From Kribbella amoyensis (GTDB lineage: Bacteria; Actinomycetota; Actinomycetes; Propionibacteriales; Kribbellaceae): DNA of 64,000 nt. The stretch lies in assembly GCF_007828865.1 (NCBI RefSeq), contig NZ_VIVK01000001.1, forward strand, positions 1,736,001-1,800,000, written 5' to 3'. The notes under the pieces were generated by a model. The model made no database searches. It was not told the origin of the DNA and saw only the letters and a list, made by a program, of their open reading frames with translations. Below are positions 24,850-34,305 of this stretch, in pieces (within the stretch, counting starts at the first letter, position 1; every line of letters starts with the position of its first letter). Position numbers and translations under genes: made by a program.

Positions 24850-26412
24850 ATGACCGAGTCCGACCTCCCGGTGGTGCACCTCACGTCCGGCCGCTGGGGC
24901 GACCCGGCGTACCGGGCCGAGTTGCCCGCCGCCGCGGTCGAGGCGCTCAAGCAACTCGGCGTCCGAGGGCCGGCCGTGGCGCCCGTCGATCCCGTGGACC
25001 GGCCGGGCCTGGCGACCGACCTCGAGCAGCTCCTGGCCGATGTCCTCGGCGCAGATCACGTGCGGACAGACCTGGAGACGCGCTGGGCACATACCCGGGG
25101 CTACTCCACGCCCGACCTGCTCCGGCATCGGGCGGGCGATACGTCGGACATGCCGGACGCCGTGGTCTTCCCGGGCTCGCACGACGAGGTGGTCGCGCTG
25201 CTCGAGGTCTGCGATCAGCGGGGAGTCGCGGTGGTCCCGTATGCCGGTGGCACCTCGGTGGTCGGTGGCCTCGCCCCGGATCGGCGGTTCGTCGCGATCG
25301 ACCTCGGCCGGCTCGACCGGCTCACCGAGCTCGACGAGATCTCCCGGACCGCGCGGCTGGGTGCCGGCGTCCGCGGGACGGCGGCCGAAGCGCTGCTCGC
25401 CGAACACGGGTACACACTCGGCCACTTCCCCCAGTCGTACGAGGGCGCGAGCATCGGCGGGTACGCCGCGACCAGGTCGAGCGGGCAGTCCTCGGCCGGG
25501 TACGGGCGGTTCGACCAGATGGTGGTCGGGCTGACCGTGGCCACGCCGCGCGGCACGATCGAGGTCGGCCGGGCTCCGATGTCGGCCGCCGGTCCCGATC
25601 TGCGGCAGCTGTTCCTCGGCTCCGAGGGCGCGCTCGGGATCATCACCTCGGTGCTGGTCCGGATCCGTCCGCGGCCGGCCGAGCGGTCCTTCGAGGGCTG
25701 GAAGTTCGCGTCCTTCGACGAGGGCCTCACCGTGATCCGCCGGCTGGCCCAGGACGGTCCGTTGCCGACCGTGCTGCGGCTGTCCGACGAGGCCGAGACC
25801 GCGGTGAACCTGGCCGATCCCAACGTGCTCGGCGGCGCCGGGACCGGTGGGGTCCTCGCGATCATCGGATTCGACGGACCCGTCGATCCGGGGACGGCCG
25901 CGGCCCTGCGGGACGCGGGCGGCGAGTCGCTGGGTGAGGGCCCGGGTGAGACGTGGCGCCAAGGCCGGTACCGCGGTCCGTACCTGCGGGATCCCTTGCT
26001 CGACGAGGGTGCGCTGGTGGAGACGCTGGAGACGGCCGGGTTCTGGTCCAGCCTGCCTGCGTTGAAGGCGGCCGTCACGAATGCGCTGGTCAGCTCGCTG
26101 TCCGAGCAGGGCACGCCGCCGCTCGTCCTCTGCCACGTGTCCCATGTGTACGAGACGGGTGCATCGCTCTACTTCACCGTCGTGTCCGCGCAGACCGACG
26201 ATCCGGTCGCCCAGTGGCGGACCGCGAAAGCGGCCACGAACCAGGCGATCGCGGATGCGGGCGGCACGATCACCCACCACCACGGCGTCGGTACCGATCA
26301 CCGCGCCGCGTACGCGGCCGAGATCGGTCCGCTCGCGCTCGACGTCCTCCGAGCGGTCAAGCAGACCGTCGATCCGGGCGGCATCCTGAGTCCGGGGATC
26401 CTGCTGCCGTAG
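24850..26412 (+). CDS. FAD-binding oxidase, alkyl-DHAP-synthase-like
   Basis: 520 aa from ATG 24850, preceded by GAAGAGGAG. It belongs to the vanillyl-alcohol-oxidase/PCMH flavoprotein fold: FAD-binding segment VVPYAGGTSVVGGL, then FPQSYEGASIGGYAATRSSG and SEGALGIITSVLVRIRP, and the C-terminal HHHGVGTDHR (His cluster) and DPGGILSPGILL. This set is typical of alkylglycerone-phosphate synthase relatives, which exchange the acyl chain of acyl-DHAP for a fatty alcohol. The divergent glpD makes DHAP, so an ether-lipid or DHAP-linked role is plausible but unproved. A glycolate/lactate-type oxidase is the alternative. Confidence 0.82.
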   Translation: MTESDLPVVHLTSGRWGDPAYRAELPAAAVEALKQLGVRGPAVAPVDPVDRPGLATDLEQLLADVLGADHVRTDLETRWAHTRGYSTPDLLRHRAGDTSDMPDAVVFPGSHDEVVALLEVCDQRGVAVVPYAGGTSVVGGLAPDRRFVAIDLGRLDRLTELDEISRTARLGAGVRGTAAEALLAEHGYTLGHFPQSYEGASIGGYAATRSSGQSSAGYGRFDQMVVGLTVATPRGTIEVGRAPMSAAGPDLRQLFLGSEGALGIITSVLVRIRPRPAERSFEGWKFASFDEGLTVIRRLAQDGPLPTVLRLSDEAETAVNLADPNVLGGAGTGGVLAIIGFDGPVDPGTAAALRDAGGESLGEGPGETWRQGRYRGPYLRDPLLDEGALVETLETAGFWSSLPALKAAVTNALVSSLSEQGTPPLVLCHVSHVYETGASLYFTVVSAQTDDPVAQWRTAKAATNQAIADAGGTITHHHGVGTDHRAAYAAEIGPLALDVLRAVKQTVDPGGILSPGILLP

Positions 26413-26462
26413 GACTTCGTCCACAAGGTTTTCCACAGCCTGCGGGTAACTTCCGAGCACTC

Positions 26463-26493
26463 TTGACCTCAAGTGCGCTTGAGCGATGAGAGT
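26463..26493 (+). promoter_or_regulatory. SoxR/MerR-type promoter of the SDR-queA pair
   Basis: A -35 box TTGACC (26463-26468) overlaps a dyad CCTCAAG-TGCG-CTTGAGC (26467-26484), and 19 bp after the -35 comes GAGAGT (26488-26493) as -10. The long 19-bp spacer with a dyad between the boxes is how MerR-family activators work, and CCTCAAG…CTTGAG matches the SoxR box at 14 of 18 positions (CCTCAAGTTAACTTGAGG). The predicted transcript start falls at about 26500, on the ATG at 26501, implying a leaderless message. Confidence 0.65.
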
Positions 26494-26500
26494 GGCGGAC

Positions 26501-27217
26501 ATGACTCCTTCACTGACCCGACCCGTCGCCCTCGTCACCGGTGCCTCGGCCGGTCTCGGTCTCGCGCTCGCGCACGGGCTGGCCGAGCGAGGCTGGACGC
26601 TGATCATCGACGCCCGGGGCGCGGACGCGCTGAAGACCGCCGCCGACGCGCTGGCGGCCAAGACCGACGTGGTGCCGCTGGCCGGCGACGTCACCGATCC
26701 CGAGCACCGGGCCGACCTGGCCGCCGCGGTCGGTGAGCTCGGTCGGCTCGACCTGCTGGTGAACAACGCGAGCTACCTCGGCCCGAGCCCGTTGCAACCA
26801 CTCGCGGCCGCCGACCTGACCGAGTTGCGGCGCGTCTACGAGGTGGACGTGATCGCGCCGATCGCGTTGACGCAGGTGCTGCTGCCGGAGTTGGCCGACG
26901 CCGCTGGGCTGGTGGTCAACATCAGTTCCGACGCGGCCGTCGAGGCGTACGAGAGCTGGGGCGGGTACGGCTCGGCGAAGGCGGCGCTCGACCATGCGAC
27001 CCGGGTACTCGCCGCGGAGCACCCCGAACTCGGTGTGTACGCCGTGGATCCTGGAGATCTGCGGACCGCGATGCACCAGGCGGCGTTCCCTGGTGAGGAC
27101 ATCTCGGACCGGCCCGAACCGGCGACCGTGGTACCGGCGTTCCTGCGGCTGCTGGACAACCGGCCGGCCAGCGGGCGGTACCGAGCGGCCGACTTCGCGA
27201 CGGCGGTGACCCCGTGA
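26501..27217 (+). CDS. short-chain dehydrogenase/reductase
   Basis: 238 aa from ATG 26501; the in-frame ATG at 26486 lies inside the likely -10 region and is disfavoured. Classical SDR: TGASAGLGLALA cofactor motif, VNNASYLG, active Ser in NISSDA, and Tyr/Lys in GGYGSAKAALDHA. A DPGDLRT segment follows. The substrate is not evident. Its TGA overlaps the GTG of the QueA-like gene by 4 bp. Confidence 0.88.
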   Translation: MTPSLTRPVALVTGASAGLGLALAHGLAERGWTLIIDARGADALKTAADALAAKTDVVPLAGDVTDPEHRADLAAAVGELGRLDLLVNNASYLGPSPLQPLAAADLTELRRVYEVDVIAPIALTQVLLPELADAAGLVVNISSDAAVEAYESWGGYGSAKAALDHATRVLAAEHPELGVYAVDPGDLRTAMHQAAFPGEDISDRPEPATVVPAFLRLLDNRPASGRYRAADFATAVTP

Positions 27218-28248
27218 GGGTGCGGCCGCACACCAGGTTCACGCTGCCGGACGAGCTGAACGCGGTCGAACCACCCGAGGCCCACGGGCTCGCCCGGGAC
27301 CAGGTGAAGCTGCTGGTCGCGGAGGGGTCGACCGTCACGCACACCCGGTTCGACCGGATCGGGGACCACCTGCGCCCGGGTGACCTGCTGCTGGTGAACA
27401 CCTCGGCGACGTTGGCGGCCGCGGTGGACGGCCAGTGGATCACGGGATCCGGGGTCGCACCGGTGGCGGTGCACTTCTCGACCGCGCTGGACGACGGCAC
27501 CTGGGTGGTCGAACTGCGGAGCGGTGGTTCGCCGATGTTCGACGCGGCCGCCGGCGATCGGGTCGAGCTCCCCGAAGGCGTGCTCACCCTGCTCGCGCCG
27601 TACCAGCCGGGGCTGACACGGTTGTGGACAGCGCAGCCACCGGTTCCGGATGTGGTCGGCTACCTGCGACGCCACGGCCGCCCGATCACGTACCAGTACG
27701 TGGACCGGCAGTGGCCGCTCGCGCTGTACCAGACCGTGTTCGCGAACCAGCCGGGCTCGGCGGAGATGCCGAGTGCCGGTCGCCCGTTCAGCTTCGAACT
27801 GGTGAGCCACCTGCCCGCGGCCGGGGTACTGATCGCGCCGATCCTGCTGCACTGCGGAGTGTCCTCGCCCGAGTCCCATGAACCACCGCTGCCCGAGCGG
27901 TACGACGTCCCGGCGCACACCGCGCGGCTGGTCAACTGGGTGAAGGGCAACGGTGGCCGGGTGATCGCCGTGGGGACGACCGCCGTCCGCGCGATCGAGA
28001 CGGCCGCTCGACCGGACGGGTCAGTGGTCGCTGCCCAGGGTTGGACCGATCTCGTCCTCGGTCCGGACCGGCCGGCCGCGATCGTGGACGGCCTGGTGAC
28101 GGGCATGCACGCGCCCGAGGCGTCCCACCTGCTCCTGCTCGAATCCGTGGTCGGCGGTGACGTGGTGCAACGCGCGTACGACGCCGCGCTGGAACGCCGG
28201 TACCTGTGGCACGAGTTCGGCGACGTCTCACTGCTGCTGCGGAACTGA
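27214..28248 (+). CDS. queA: QueA-like S-adenosylmethionine:tRNA ribosyltransferase-isomerase
   Basis: 344 aa from GTG 27214. QueA transfers and isomerises the ribose of SAM onto preQ1 in tRNA to make epoxyqueuosine. Family features: LRPGDLLLVNTSATLAA, then PITYQYVDRQWPLALYQTVFA, then PSAGRPFSF, and GRVIAVGTTAVRAIETAA toward the C-terminus with TDLVLGP. Length is close to the 350-residue norm. No tgt, queC-F or queG gene is present nearby. The canonical protein starts with a DYELP-like segment; here it is RFTLPDELNAVEPPE, a variant. It may act in queuosine salvage or in a different reaction. Confidence 0.82.
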   Translation: MRVRPHTRFTLPDELNAVEPPEAHGLARDQVKLLVAEGSTVTHTRFDRIGDHLRPGDLLLVNTSATLAAAVDGQWITGSGVAPVAVHFSTALDDGTWVVELRSGGSPMFDAAAGDRVELPEGVLTLLAPYQPGLTRLWTAQPPVPDVVGYLRRHGRPITYQYVDRQWPLALYQTVFANQPGSAEMPSAGRPFSFELVSHLPAAGVLIAPILLHCGVSSPESHEPPLPERYDVPAHTARLVNWVKGNGGRVIAVGTTAVRAIETAARPDGSVVAAQGWTDLVLGPDRPAAIVDGLVTGMHAPEASHLLLLESVVGGDVVQRAYDAALERRYLWHEFGDVSLLLRN

Positions 28249-28250
28249 AA

Positions 28251-28290
28251 GCGGCCGGGGCGAGAACCCGGCCGCCTTTCTCAGCCTTTT
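28251..28290 (+). terminator. terminator after the QueA-like gene
   Basis: Perfect 9-bp stem GCGGCCGGG (28251-28259) / CCCGGCCGC (28267-28275), loop of 7, followed by CTTTCTCAGCCTTTTT. It starts 2 nt after the stop codon. Confidence 0.85.
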
Positions 28291-28427
28291 TCCGCTGTGA
28301 GCGGCTCGGTGACGATCTCAGCGAACTCCACGTCCACCACTTCGGCCAGATCGGCCGCCGGCTCGACGGTCGCCAAGCTGCCTTCGTTACCGGGCCGGGC
28401 CCGTTTGTCCACCGCGCGCGGGCTCAT
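28281..28427 (-). CDS. possible small protein (48 aa), unknown
   Basis: ATG 28427 opens a 48-codon frame (MSPRAVDKRARPGNEGSLAT … ending LTAEKG). Codon third positions are GC-rich as in real genes here, and the acidic second half (DLAEVVDVEFAEIVTE) is protein-like. Against it: no clear Shine-Dalgarno, its stop falls inside the T-rich tail of the convergent terminator, and no family is recognised. Confidence 0.35.
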   Translation of the reverse strand: MSPRAVDKRARPGNEGSLATVEPAADLAEVVDVEFAEIVTEPLTAEKG

Positions 28428-28623
28428 CGAGACCACCGCCGGCCGTGCACCAGATCACGCATGCTCGAGTCCTAACCTTCTTCGAGGTCCCCCGTACGGA
28501 CCTTCATCCACTGATGACGAGCGACTACTACCGGATGTCATGCGCTTTACCGGACTGCACCAAAACCGTAGTTGCTCGCGCAGGAACCCTACCCTCCGTA
28601 GTCGGCGCCGGCACGGGGAAATC
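28428..28623. other. non-coding stretch, lower GC than surroundings
   Basis: Between the 48-codon frame and the stop of the sugar isomerase (28624) no reading frame with genome-like codon use is visible. The sequence is more A/T-rich around 28500-28560 and could hold the promoter of the small gene. Nothing firmer can be said. Confidence 0.4.
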
Positions 28624-29409
28624 TCAGTCCGTGGCGCTCTGCTCCAACCAGGCGCGAGTGGCGACCAGCGCCTCGTCGAGCGGCGGCAACTCGGCGTGCC
28701 ACTTGCGCTCCCACTCGAGGGAGAGCCAGTACTCCGTGCCGGCGAGCGCGGTGAGCAACTCGGCGATCGGGTAGTCGCCGGCGCCGATCCGGACCGGCTT
28801 GAACGCCTGGGTGGAATCGCTGTCCTTGATCTGGACGAAGTCGAGCCAGGGCCGGAGCAGGTCCAGCGACTCGGCGGGGCGCTCGCCGGTCCGCCAGGTG
28901 TGCGCGGCGTCCCAGATGACCTTGGCGTTGTGGTTCGGTACCTCGCGGTCGAGCAGCTCGCAGAACGCGGCGATGCTCGCGCCCGAGCTGTGCGTGTCGT
29001 GCGTCTCCAGCAGGATGCGCGCGTCCTTCGGCGCCCGCGCGACCCGGTCCATCGCGCGCAGCTCACCGGGGGACGGCGAGTCGTGACCCTGTCCGTCGCC
29101 GGCGTCGTCGCGCATGAACACGCGGACCCCGCGAGCGCCCAGGTCGGCGGCCAGTTCGAGATGGGCGTCGAGCGGCTGCTCCTCGATCCCGCAGAGGTGG
29201 ACGTAGCTGTTCACCGCGAGGATCTCCAGACCGGCGTCCTCGATCCGCTGCCGCAGCTCCCGCCGCTCGGCCGCGGTCAGCCGGACCGAGGTGAACTCGT
29301 CGTCGGCCGCTCGCAGCTCCAGCCCGCGGATGTCGTTGCTCTTGGCAAGTTCGAGGACCGCGTCGAGGGGGTCACCGGCACAACCGAGGGTGGAGAAGGC
29401 GAGGTTCAT
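28624..29409 (-). CDS. sugar phosphate isomerase/epimerase (AP-endonuclease-2-like TIM barrel)
   Basis: 261 aa. Xylose-isomerase-like TIM barrel: N-terminal LAFSTLGCAGDPLDAVLELA, metal-ligand candidates E in ILLETHDTHSSG, D/H in VIWDAAHTWRTGE, and E in YWLSLEWERKWH. The substrate is unknown; many members act on inositol or keto sugars. It follows psuG by 31 bp on the same strand, so the two are probably one operon. Confidence 0.85.
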   Translation of the reverse strand: MNLAFSTLGCAGDPLDAVLELAKSNDIRGLELRAADDEFTSVRLTAAERRELRQRIEDAGLEILAVNSYVHLCGIEEQPLDAHLELAADLGARGVRVFMRDDAGDGQGHDSPSPGELRAMDRVARAPKDARILLETHDTHSSGASIAAFCELLDREVPNHNAKVIWDAAHTWRTGERPAESLDLLRPWLDFVQIKDSDSTQAFKPVRIGAGDYPIAELLTALAGTEYWLSLEWERKWHAELPPLDEALVATRAWLEQSATD

Positions 29410-29440
29410 TCAGCCCACCCTAAAACATGACGGAATCCGC

Positions 29441-30370
<930 letters not shown>

Positions 30371-30407
30371 GGCACCAGCTTCCCCGGTCACGGCCGGTCG
30401 AAGAGGA

Positions 30408-30447
30408 AAGGCCTGACCCCGGGGGTGGGATCAGGCCTTCGGGAGGG
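30408..30447 (-). terminator. terminator between DUF4328 gene and psuG
   Basis: AAGGCCTGA (30408-30416) pairs with TCAGGCCTT (30431-30439); on the minus strand the stem is followed by TTCCTCTT. It lies just past the stop of the 30461-32473 gene. Confidence 0.7.
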
Positions 30448-30460
30448 TGCCGCTCACGGG

Positions 30461-32473
30461 TCAGACCCAGCGGCGGCGGGGGTGGGTCCTCGGGACGGTG
30501 GCGGACTCCGGCTCCTCCTGCTGGTGCTGCGCAGGGGGCTGGGCCGGCTCGTAGGAGTACGGCGTCTGCTGCTGGTACTGCGGAGCCGCAGGCTCCTGCG
30601 GGTAGCCGTAGTCCGTGGAGTAGTCGGCCGAGTACGACTCCGGCGTGTAGTTCGGGCTGTAGTCGCTGTAGGTCTCCGAGCCGTACCCGTTGTCGCTGTA
30701 CGAGGTCGATCCGTAGGAGGCGGACGACTGGTCGTAGGTCGAGCTATACGAGTCGTACGACGGGGAGGAGCCGTACTCGGAGTACGTCTGGCCGGACTGG
30801 TATGAGGTGCCGTAGTCGGTGCCGTACGACGTGGGCTCCGCGCTCGGCGACTCCGCGGGAGCGTCGTACGCGGAGTACGTCGGCTCGGGTGTGTACGTCG
30901 GCTCCGGCTCGTACGCCGGGACCGGCGGCAGCGGCTTCGACGGGGTCAGGTAGTCGTCCGGCTCGGACTGGGCCGGCTCCTGGTAGTGCGAGGAGGTCAC
31001 GGCCGGCTGGATCGTCGACGGGCTGTCCACCGCGACCCGAGCGGCCCGGCGACCAGCGCGCGCAACGGGTGCGGGCTCCGGCTCGGGTGCGGGGATCGGC
31101 GCCGACGACGTCAGGTAGTCGGACGAGCTCTGGTACGAGTACGGCTGCTCGGAGTACGACTCGGACCAGGACGGCTGGGCCGGCTCGACGAACTCGGGCG
31201 CGGCCGGCTTCGGCTGGTCGTACGCCGCCGGCTGGTCGTAGGCCGGCTGGACGAACTCCGGAGTGGTCGGGGCCGGCTGGTACGCGTACGGGTCGGGCTG
31301 GACCACGGACAGCGAGGGCGGCGTGACCGTCTCGGCCTGCCAACTCGGCAGCGGCGCGGAGAGCACGTCGTTCTCGGCCGGCTGGTACGGGCTCGACGGG
31401 GTCGACCAGCTCGGCGCGTCCAGGCCCGCGGCGGTCTGCTGGTACGACGGGGTGGCCTCCTCGACCGGGCCGCGCTCCTCCTGCCAGGTCTCGACCGCGT
31501 TGAACTGCTGGGTGTCCTGGCCGCCGTTGTCCTGCCAGGTCTCCACCACCGAGGCGAACGGGCTCCACTGCGGCGCCTCCTCCTCGGCCGGGGCCGGGGC
31601 GGGCGTGGGAGCGACGAACTCGGGCGAGCGCTCCAGCCGCAGCTGCGGCGCCGCGATCGGCTCGGAGACGGCCGGCTGCTCGGAGGTGTCGTCGTCGGCG
31701 TAGGTCGGGACGGCGGTCAGCTTCGGCTCGCGCTGGTCCCACCACGGGATCCACTCGCGGCTGGTCTGCATGTCGTTGATCTTGCGGATGATCAGCGTCG
31801 CGCCGACCGCGGAGATCACGGTCAGCAGCAGCGACGCGGTCCCGGCCAGCGCGATCCCGCGCAGGGTGCCGACCGTCGGGTCCATCCACATCAGGAACCG
31901 GCGGATCACCACGTCGAACGCGAGAGCGCCGACCCAGGTGCACCACCACACCTTGGTGAGGAGGGGCGTCCTGAGCCGGCGCAGGTCGTCGGCGTACACG
32001 GGGGTCTTCGGATCGCTGGCGAGCCAGACGTCGTCCACGATCTGCTTGGGGAACACCAGGTTCGGTCCGGGGCAGAACCAGCTGGCCAGGACCCAGCCAT
32101 GGCCGCGGCGATGATCGGCCTGGCAGAACACCTCGGAGTTGACCCGGGCCCGCCAGAGCCAGATCACGAAGACCACGGCGGCGGCGACCGAGACGACGAC
32201 GTTCGGGATCGAGGTGAGCCGGGAGATCGTGTCGGCGCGGTTCAGGTCCGCATCGTCGACGTTGAGTCCGCCGCCGAGGTACTGGTTGACGACCCCGTAG
32301 GTGTTCCAGTCCGACCAGGTGGCCAGCAAGTGGGTGACGGTCGAGGCGCCGAGCAGGCCGATCGCGATCTTGCCGACCGTGCCGACTTCCTGGAACTCCT
32401 CGGCGGCATGCGGCTGCCACTCGTCTTCGTTGTCCTGGACAGCGGTCAGGACCGCTGCTTGCGGGTGGCTCAC
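30461..32473 (-). CDS. DUF4328 membrane protein with very long Tyr/Ser/Pro-rich tail
   Basis: 670 aa from GTG 32473; the frame is open to 32641 but upstream residues are not protein-like. The DUF4328 core (about residues 30-270) has FVIWLWRARVNSEVFCQADH, GWVLASWFCPGPNLVFPKQI and VDDVWLASDP, with four to five spans. The remaining 400 residues are low complexity, with repeated Tyr-Ser-Gln-Pro-Glu blocks (SYSEQPYSYQSSSDY; YSEYGSSPSYDSYSSTYDQS) ending in a basic patch (RTHPRRRWV). The tail is probably cytoplasmic and disordered. It lies 205 bp downstream of its paralogue at 32679. Confidence 0.88.
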   Translation of the reverse strand: MSHPQAAVLTAVQDNEDEWQPHAAEEFQEVGTVGKIAIGLLGASTVTHLLATWSDWNTYGVVNQYLGGGLNVDDADLNRADTISRLTSIPNVVVSVAAAVVFVIWLWRARVNSEVFCQADHRRGHGWVLASWFCPGPNLVFPKQIVDDVWLASDPKTPVYADDLRRLRTPLLTKVWWCTWVGALAFDVVIRRFLMWMDPTVGTLRGIALAGTASLLLTVISAVGATLIIRKINDMQTSREWIPWWDQREPKLTAVPTYADDDTSEQPAVSEPIAAPQLRLERSPEFVAPTPAPAPAEEEAPQWSPFASVVETWQDNGGQDTQQFNAVETWQEERGPVEEATPSYQQTAAGLDAPSWSTPSSPYQPAENDVLSAPLPSWQAETVTPPSLSVVQPDPYAYQPAPTTPEFVQPAYDQPAAYDQPKPAAPEFVEPAQPSWSESYSEQPYSYQSSSDYLTSSAPIPAPEPEPAPVARAGRRAARVAVDSPSTIQPAVTSSHYQEPAQSEPDDYLTPSKPLPPVPAYEPEPTYTPEPTYSAYDAPAESPSAEPTSYGTDYGTSYQSGQTYSEYGSSPSYDSYSSTYDQSSASYGSTSYSDNGYGSETYSDYSPNYTPESYSADYSTDYGYPQEPAAPQYQQQTPYSYEPAQPPAQHQQEEPESATVPRTHPRRRWV

Positions 32474-32558
32474 GTCTCGCGTCCCTCGCGTTGCTGGAAC
32501 TCCGTCTGTTCGGCGTTTCGGTCGTAACCTGCCCCCGCGTGACCGAGCCACATTGATA

Positions 32559-32579
32559 CCACGAGGTAAGTACCCGTGG
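32559..32579. repeat. interrupted inverted repeat between two DUF4328 genes
   Basis: CCACG-A-GGTA-AG-TACC-CGTGG: two 9-bp arms with one unpaired A. It is about 90 bp upstream of one DUF4328 start and 100 bp past the stop of the other, so it may be an operator of the first or a processing/termination hairpin of the second. Confidence 0.35.
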
Positions 32580-32678
32580 GGAGTCGGGGCCAGCACGGAG
32601 GGTGTCGACTTAACGCGTTCTTTTCCAACGGCCATCACCATTGGTAACGACCGAATGGACGGGGCGTGACGGTTTTGT

Positions 32679-33614
32679 TTACCGAACAGGTGGTTCCGGT
32701 GACGGCTCGAACGCCCACCACGGCGTCCACGGCCGACGCATCTGCAGGTCGTTGACGCGCTGGATCAGCAGGACCGCGAGGACCGCCGCCGCTGTCGTGC
32801 TGACCGCCGAGATGCTGGAGAGGATCCCGTTCTGCAGCAGGGTGCCGAGGTCGGTGTCCTGGTCGAGCACGGTCCGCTGGGTGACGTTGTCGAGGACCAG
32901 GCCGACCACCCAGGTGAGCCACCAGGCCCAGACCAGCCGGGTACCGGGGATGCCCCGCAGCGTCGTGACGTGCGGGGAGGTCCGCGGATCGCTGGCGGCG
33001 ACGATGTCGTCGACCACCTGCTTGGGGTACCAGAGGTTCAGCACCGGGCAGATCCAGCTGCCGAGCACCCAGCCCCGGGTCAGCCGGTGCTCGCCGCGGC
33101 AGAACATCTCCGCGTTCCAGCGGACCCGCCAGAGCCAGACGATGAACACCGCGGCGGCCGCGGCGAGGGCGAGCGCGGCGACGATGCCGAACGAGCCGGC
33201 GATCAGGTCGGCCTGGTCTAGCTTGTCCTGGTCGTCCCGGACCGCCTCGACGATCCGGTACGAGTGCCAGTCCGACCAGGCGGTGGCCCAGCTCATCACG
33301 GTGACCAGCCCGATCAGGATCGAGGCGCCAAGCCCCATCGCCTGCTCCGAGGTGAACCACCGGTCGAGCGGCGGCTGCGGCGGCTTGGCCGGATCCTGGT
33401 CCCCCGGTCCCGGGACCTGCGCCGCCCCGGTCGGGGGCACGGTCGGCGGACCGTCGTACGCGTTCGGCTGGTACGAGGGGATCTGCAACGGCGGCGGCTG
33501 GTACCGGTGGGCGAGGTAGGAGTCCGGCTGGTACGACGGCAGGTCGCCGCCGCCGGCGGGCCGTTGCTCGGCGCCGGGCCGCCCCGATGGGTCCGCCGCG
33601 GTCGGTCCGGTCAC
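32679..33614 (-). CDS. DUF4328 membrane protein (third)
   Basis: 311 aa. The Pro/Tyr-rich segment is N-terminal here (DLPSYQPDSYLAHRYQPPPL) and the DUF4328 core C-terminal: FIVWLWRVRWNAEMFCRGEH, GWVLGSWICPVLNLWYPKQV, VDDIVAASDP, ending with MRRPWTPWW. The core is close to that of the 30461-32473 protein, including the C-terminal (R)W(T/I)PWW motif. Same strand and order suggest a tandem duplication. Function unknown. Confidence 0.88.
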   Translation of the reverse strand: MTGPTAADPSGRPGAEQRPAGGGDLPSYQPDSYLAHRYQPPPLQIPSYQPNAYDGPPTVPPTGAAQVPGPGDQDPAKPPQPPLDRWFTSEQAMGLGASILIGLVTVMSWATAWSDWHSYRIVEAVRDDQDKLDQADLIAGSFGIVAALALAAAAAVFIVWLWRVRWNAEMFCRGEHRLTRGWVLGSWICPVLNLWYPKQVVDDIVAASDPRTSPHVTTLRGIPGTRLVWAWWLTWVVGLVLDNVTQRTVLDQDTDLGTLLQNGILSSISAVSTTAAAVLAVLLIQRVNDLQMRRPWTPWWAFEPSPEPPVR

Positions 33615-33825
33615 GTGAACCCCTCGTTCGCCGGGCCCGGTGCCAGGGATGAGCGACCGGGCGGTTCCGCCAGGTGCGGCGGCGTATCAGACATAGCACA
33701 ACCGGGTGTGATCGGGCGAGGACATTGGGTGACCCTGTGTGCAGGCTTCGCCCGGTTGCGGTGCTTGAGGCTCATTCTGCCGACTGTGGGAGGAAAGTGT
33801 CGGTGCGACGGCAGAGGATGGGTCC

Positions 33826-34305
33826 ATGCGCTGGATCGTGATCGACTCCCCTGTCGGCGACCTGTCCCTGGCGGTGGACGAGGTCGGGTTGTGCCGGCTC
33901 CGGTTCGGCGCGGTCGAGGTGGAGCCGAGCGTGGAGCCCGACGACGTGCTGACCGCGACCCAGGAGCAGCTCAAGGCGTACTTCGCCGGCGAGCTCACCG
34001 ACTTCGACCTGCCGATCTCCACCCAGGCCGGCTCCGCGTTCGAGCGCGCCGTCTGGGCCGAGCTCCGGCGGATCCCGTACGGCGAGATGCGGACGTACGG
34101 CGAGGTGGCCAAGGCGGTCGGCGACGCGGGCGCGGCCCGGGCGGTCGGCGTGGCCTGCAACCGCAACCCGCACGCCGTCGTGGTGCCCTGTCACCGGGTG
34201 GTCGGCGCAGGCGGCAAGATGGTCGGTTTCGGCGGCGGGATCCCGCGGAAACGGCACCTGCTGGAGCTCGAGGCCAGGGTCGCCCTGGAGAACTTCTGGA
34301 CCTGA
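33826..34305 (+). CDS. ogt: methylated-DNA--protein-cysteine methyltransferase
   Basis: 159 aa. It removes alkyl groups from O6-alkylguanine by a suicide transfer to the active Cys in VVPCHRVVGAGG. Other family features: FERAVWAELRRIPYGEMRTYGEVA (recognition helix region; quoted with ARAVGVACNRNP following) and FGGGIPRKRHLLELE. Length is normal for Ogt. Divergent from the DUF4328 gene, with a 211-bp gap that shows no clear operator. Confidence 0.94.
   Translation: MRWIVIDSPVGDLSLAVDEVGLCRLRFGAVEVEPSVEPDDVLTATQEQLKAYFAGELTDFDLPISTQAGSAFERAVWAELRRIPYGEMRTYGEVAKAVGDAGAARAVGVACNRNPHAVVVPCHRVVGAGGKMVGFGGGIPRKRHLLELEARVALENFWT

Noticed and set aside
30500..31600. short-period repeats suggesting CRISPR or minisatellite
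   Set aside because: They are in-frame Tyr/Ser/Pro codons of the DUF4328 protein's low-complexity tail, with irregular spacing and no spacer structure.
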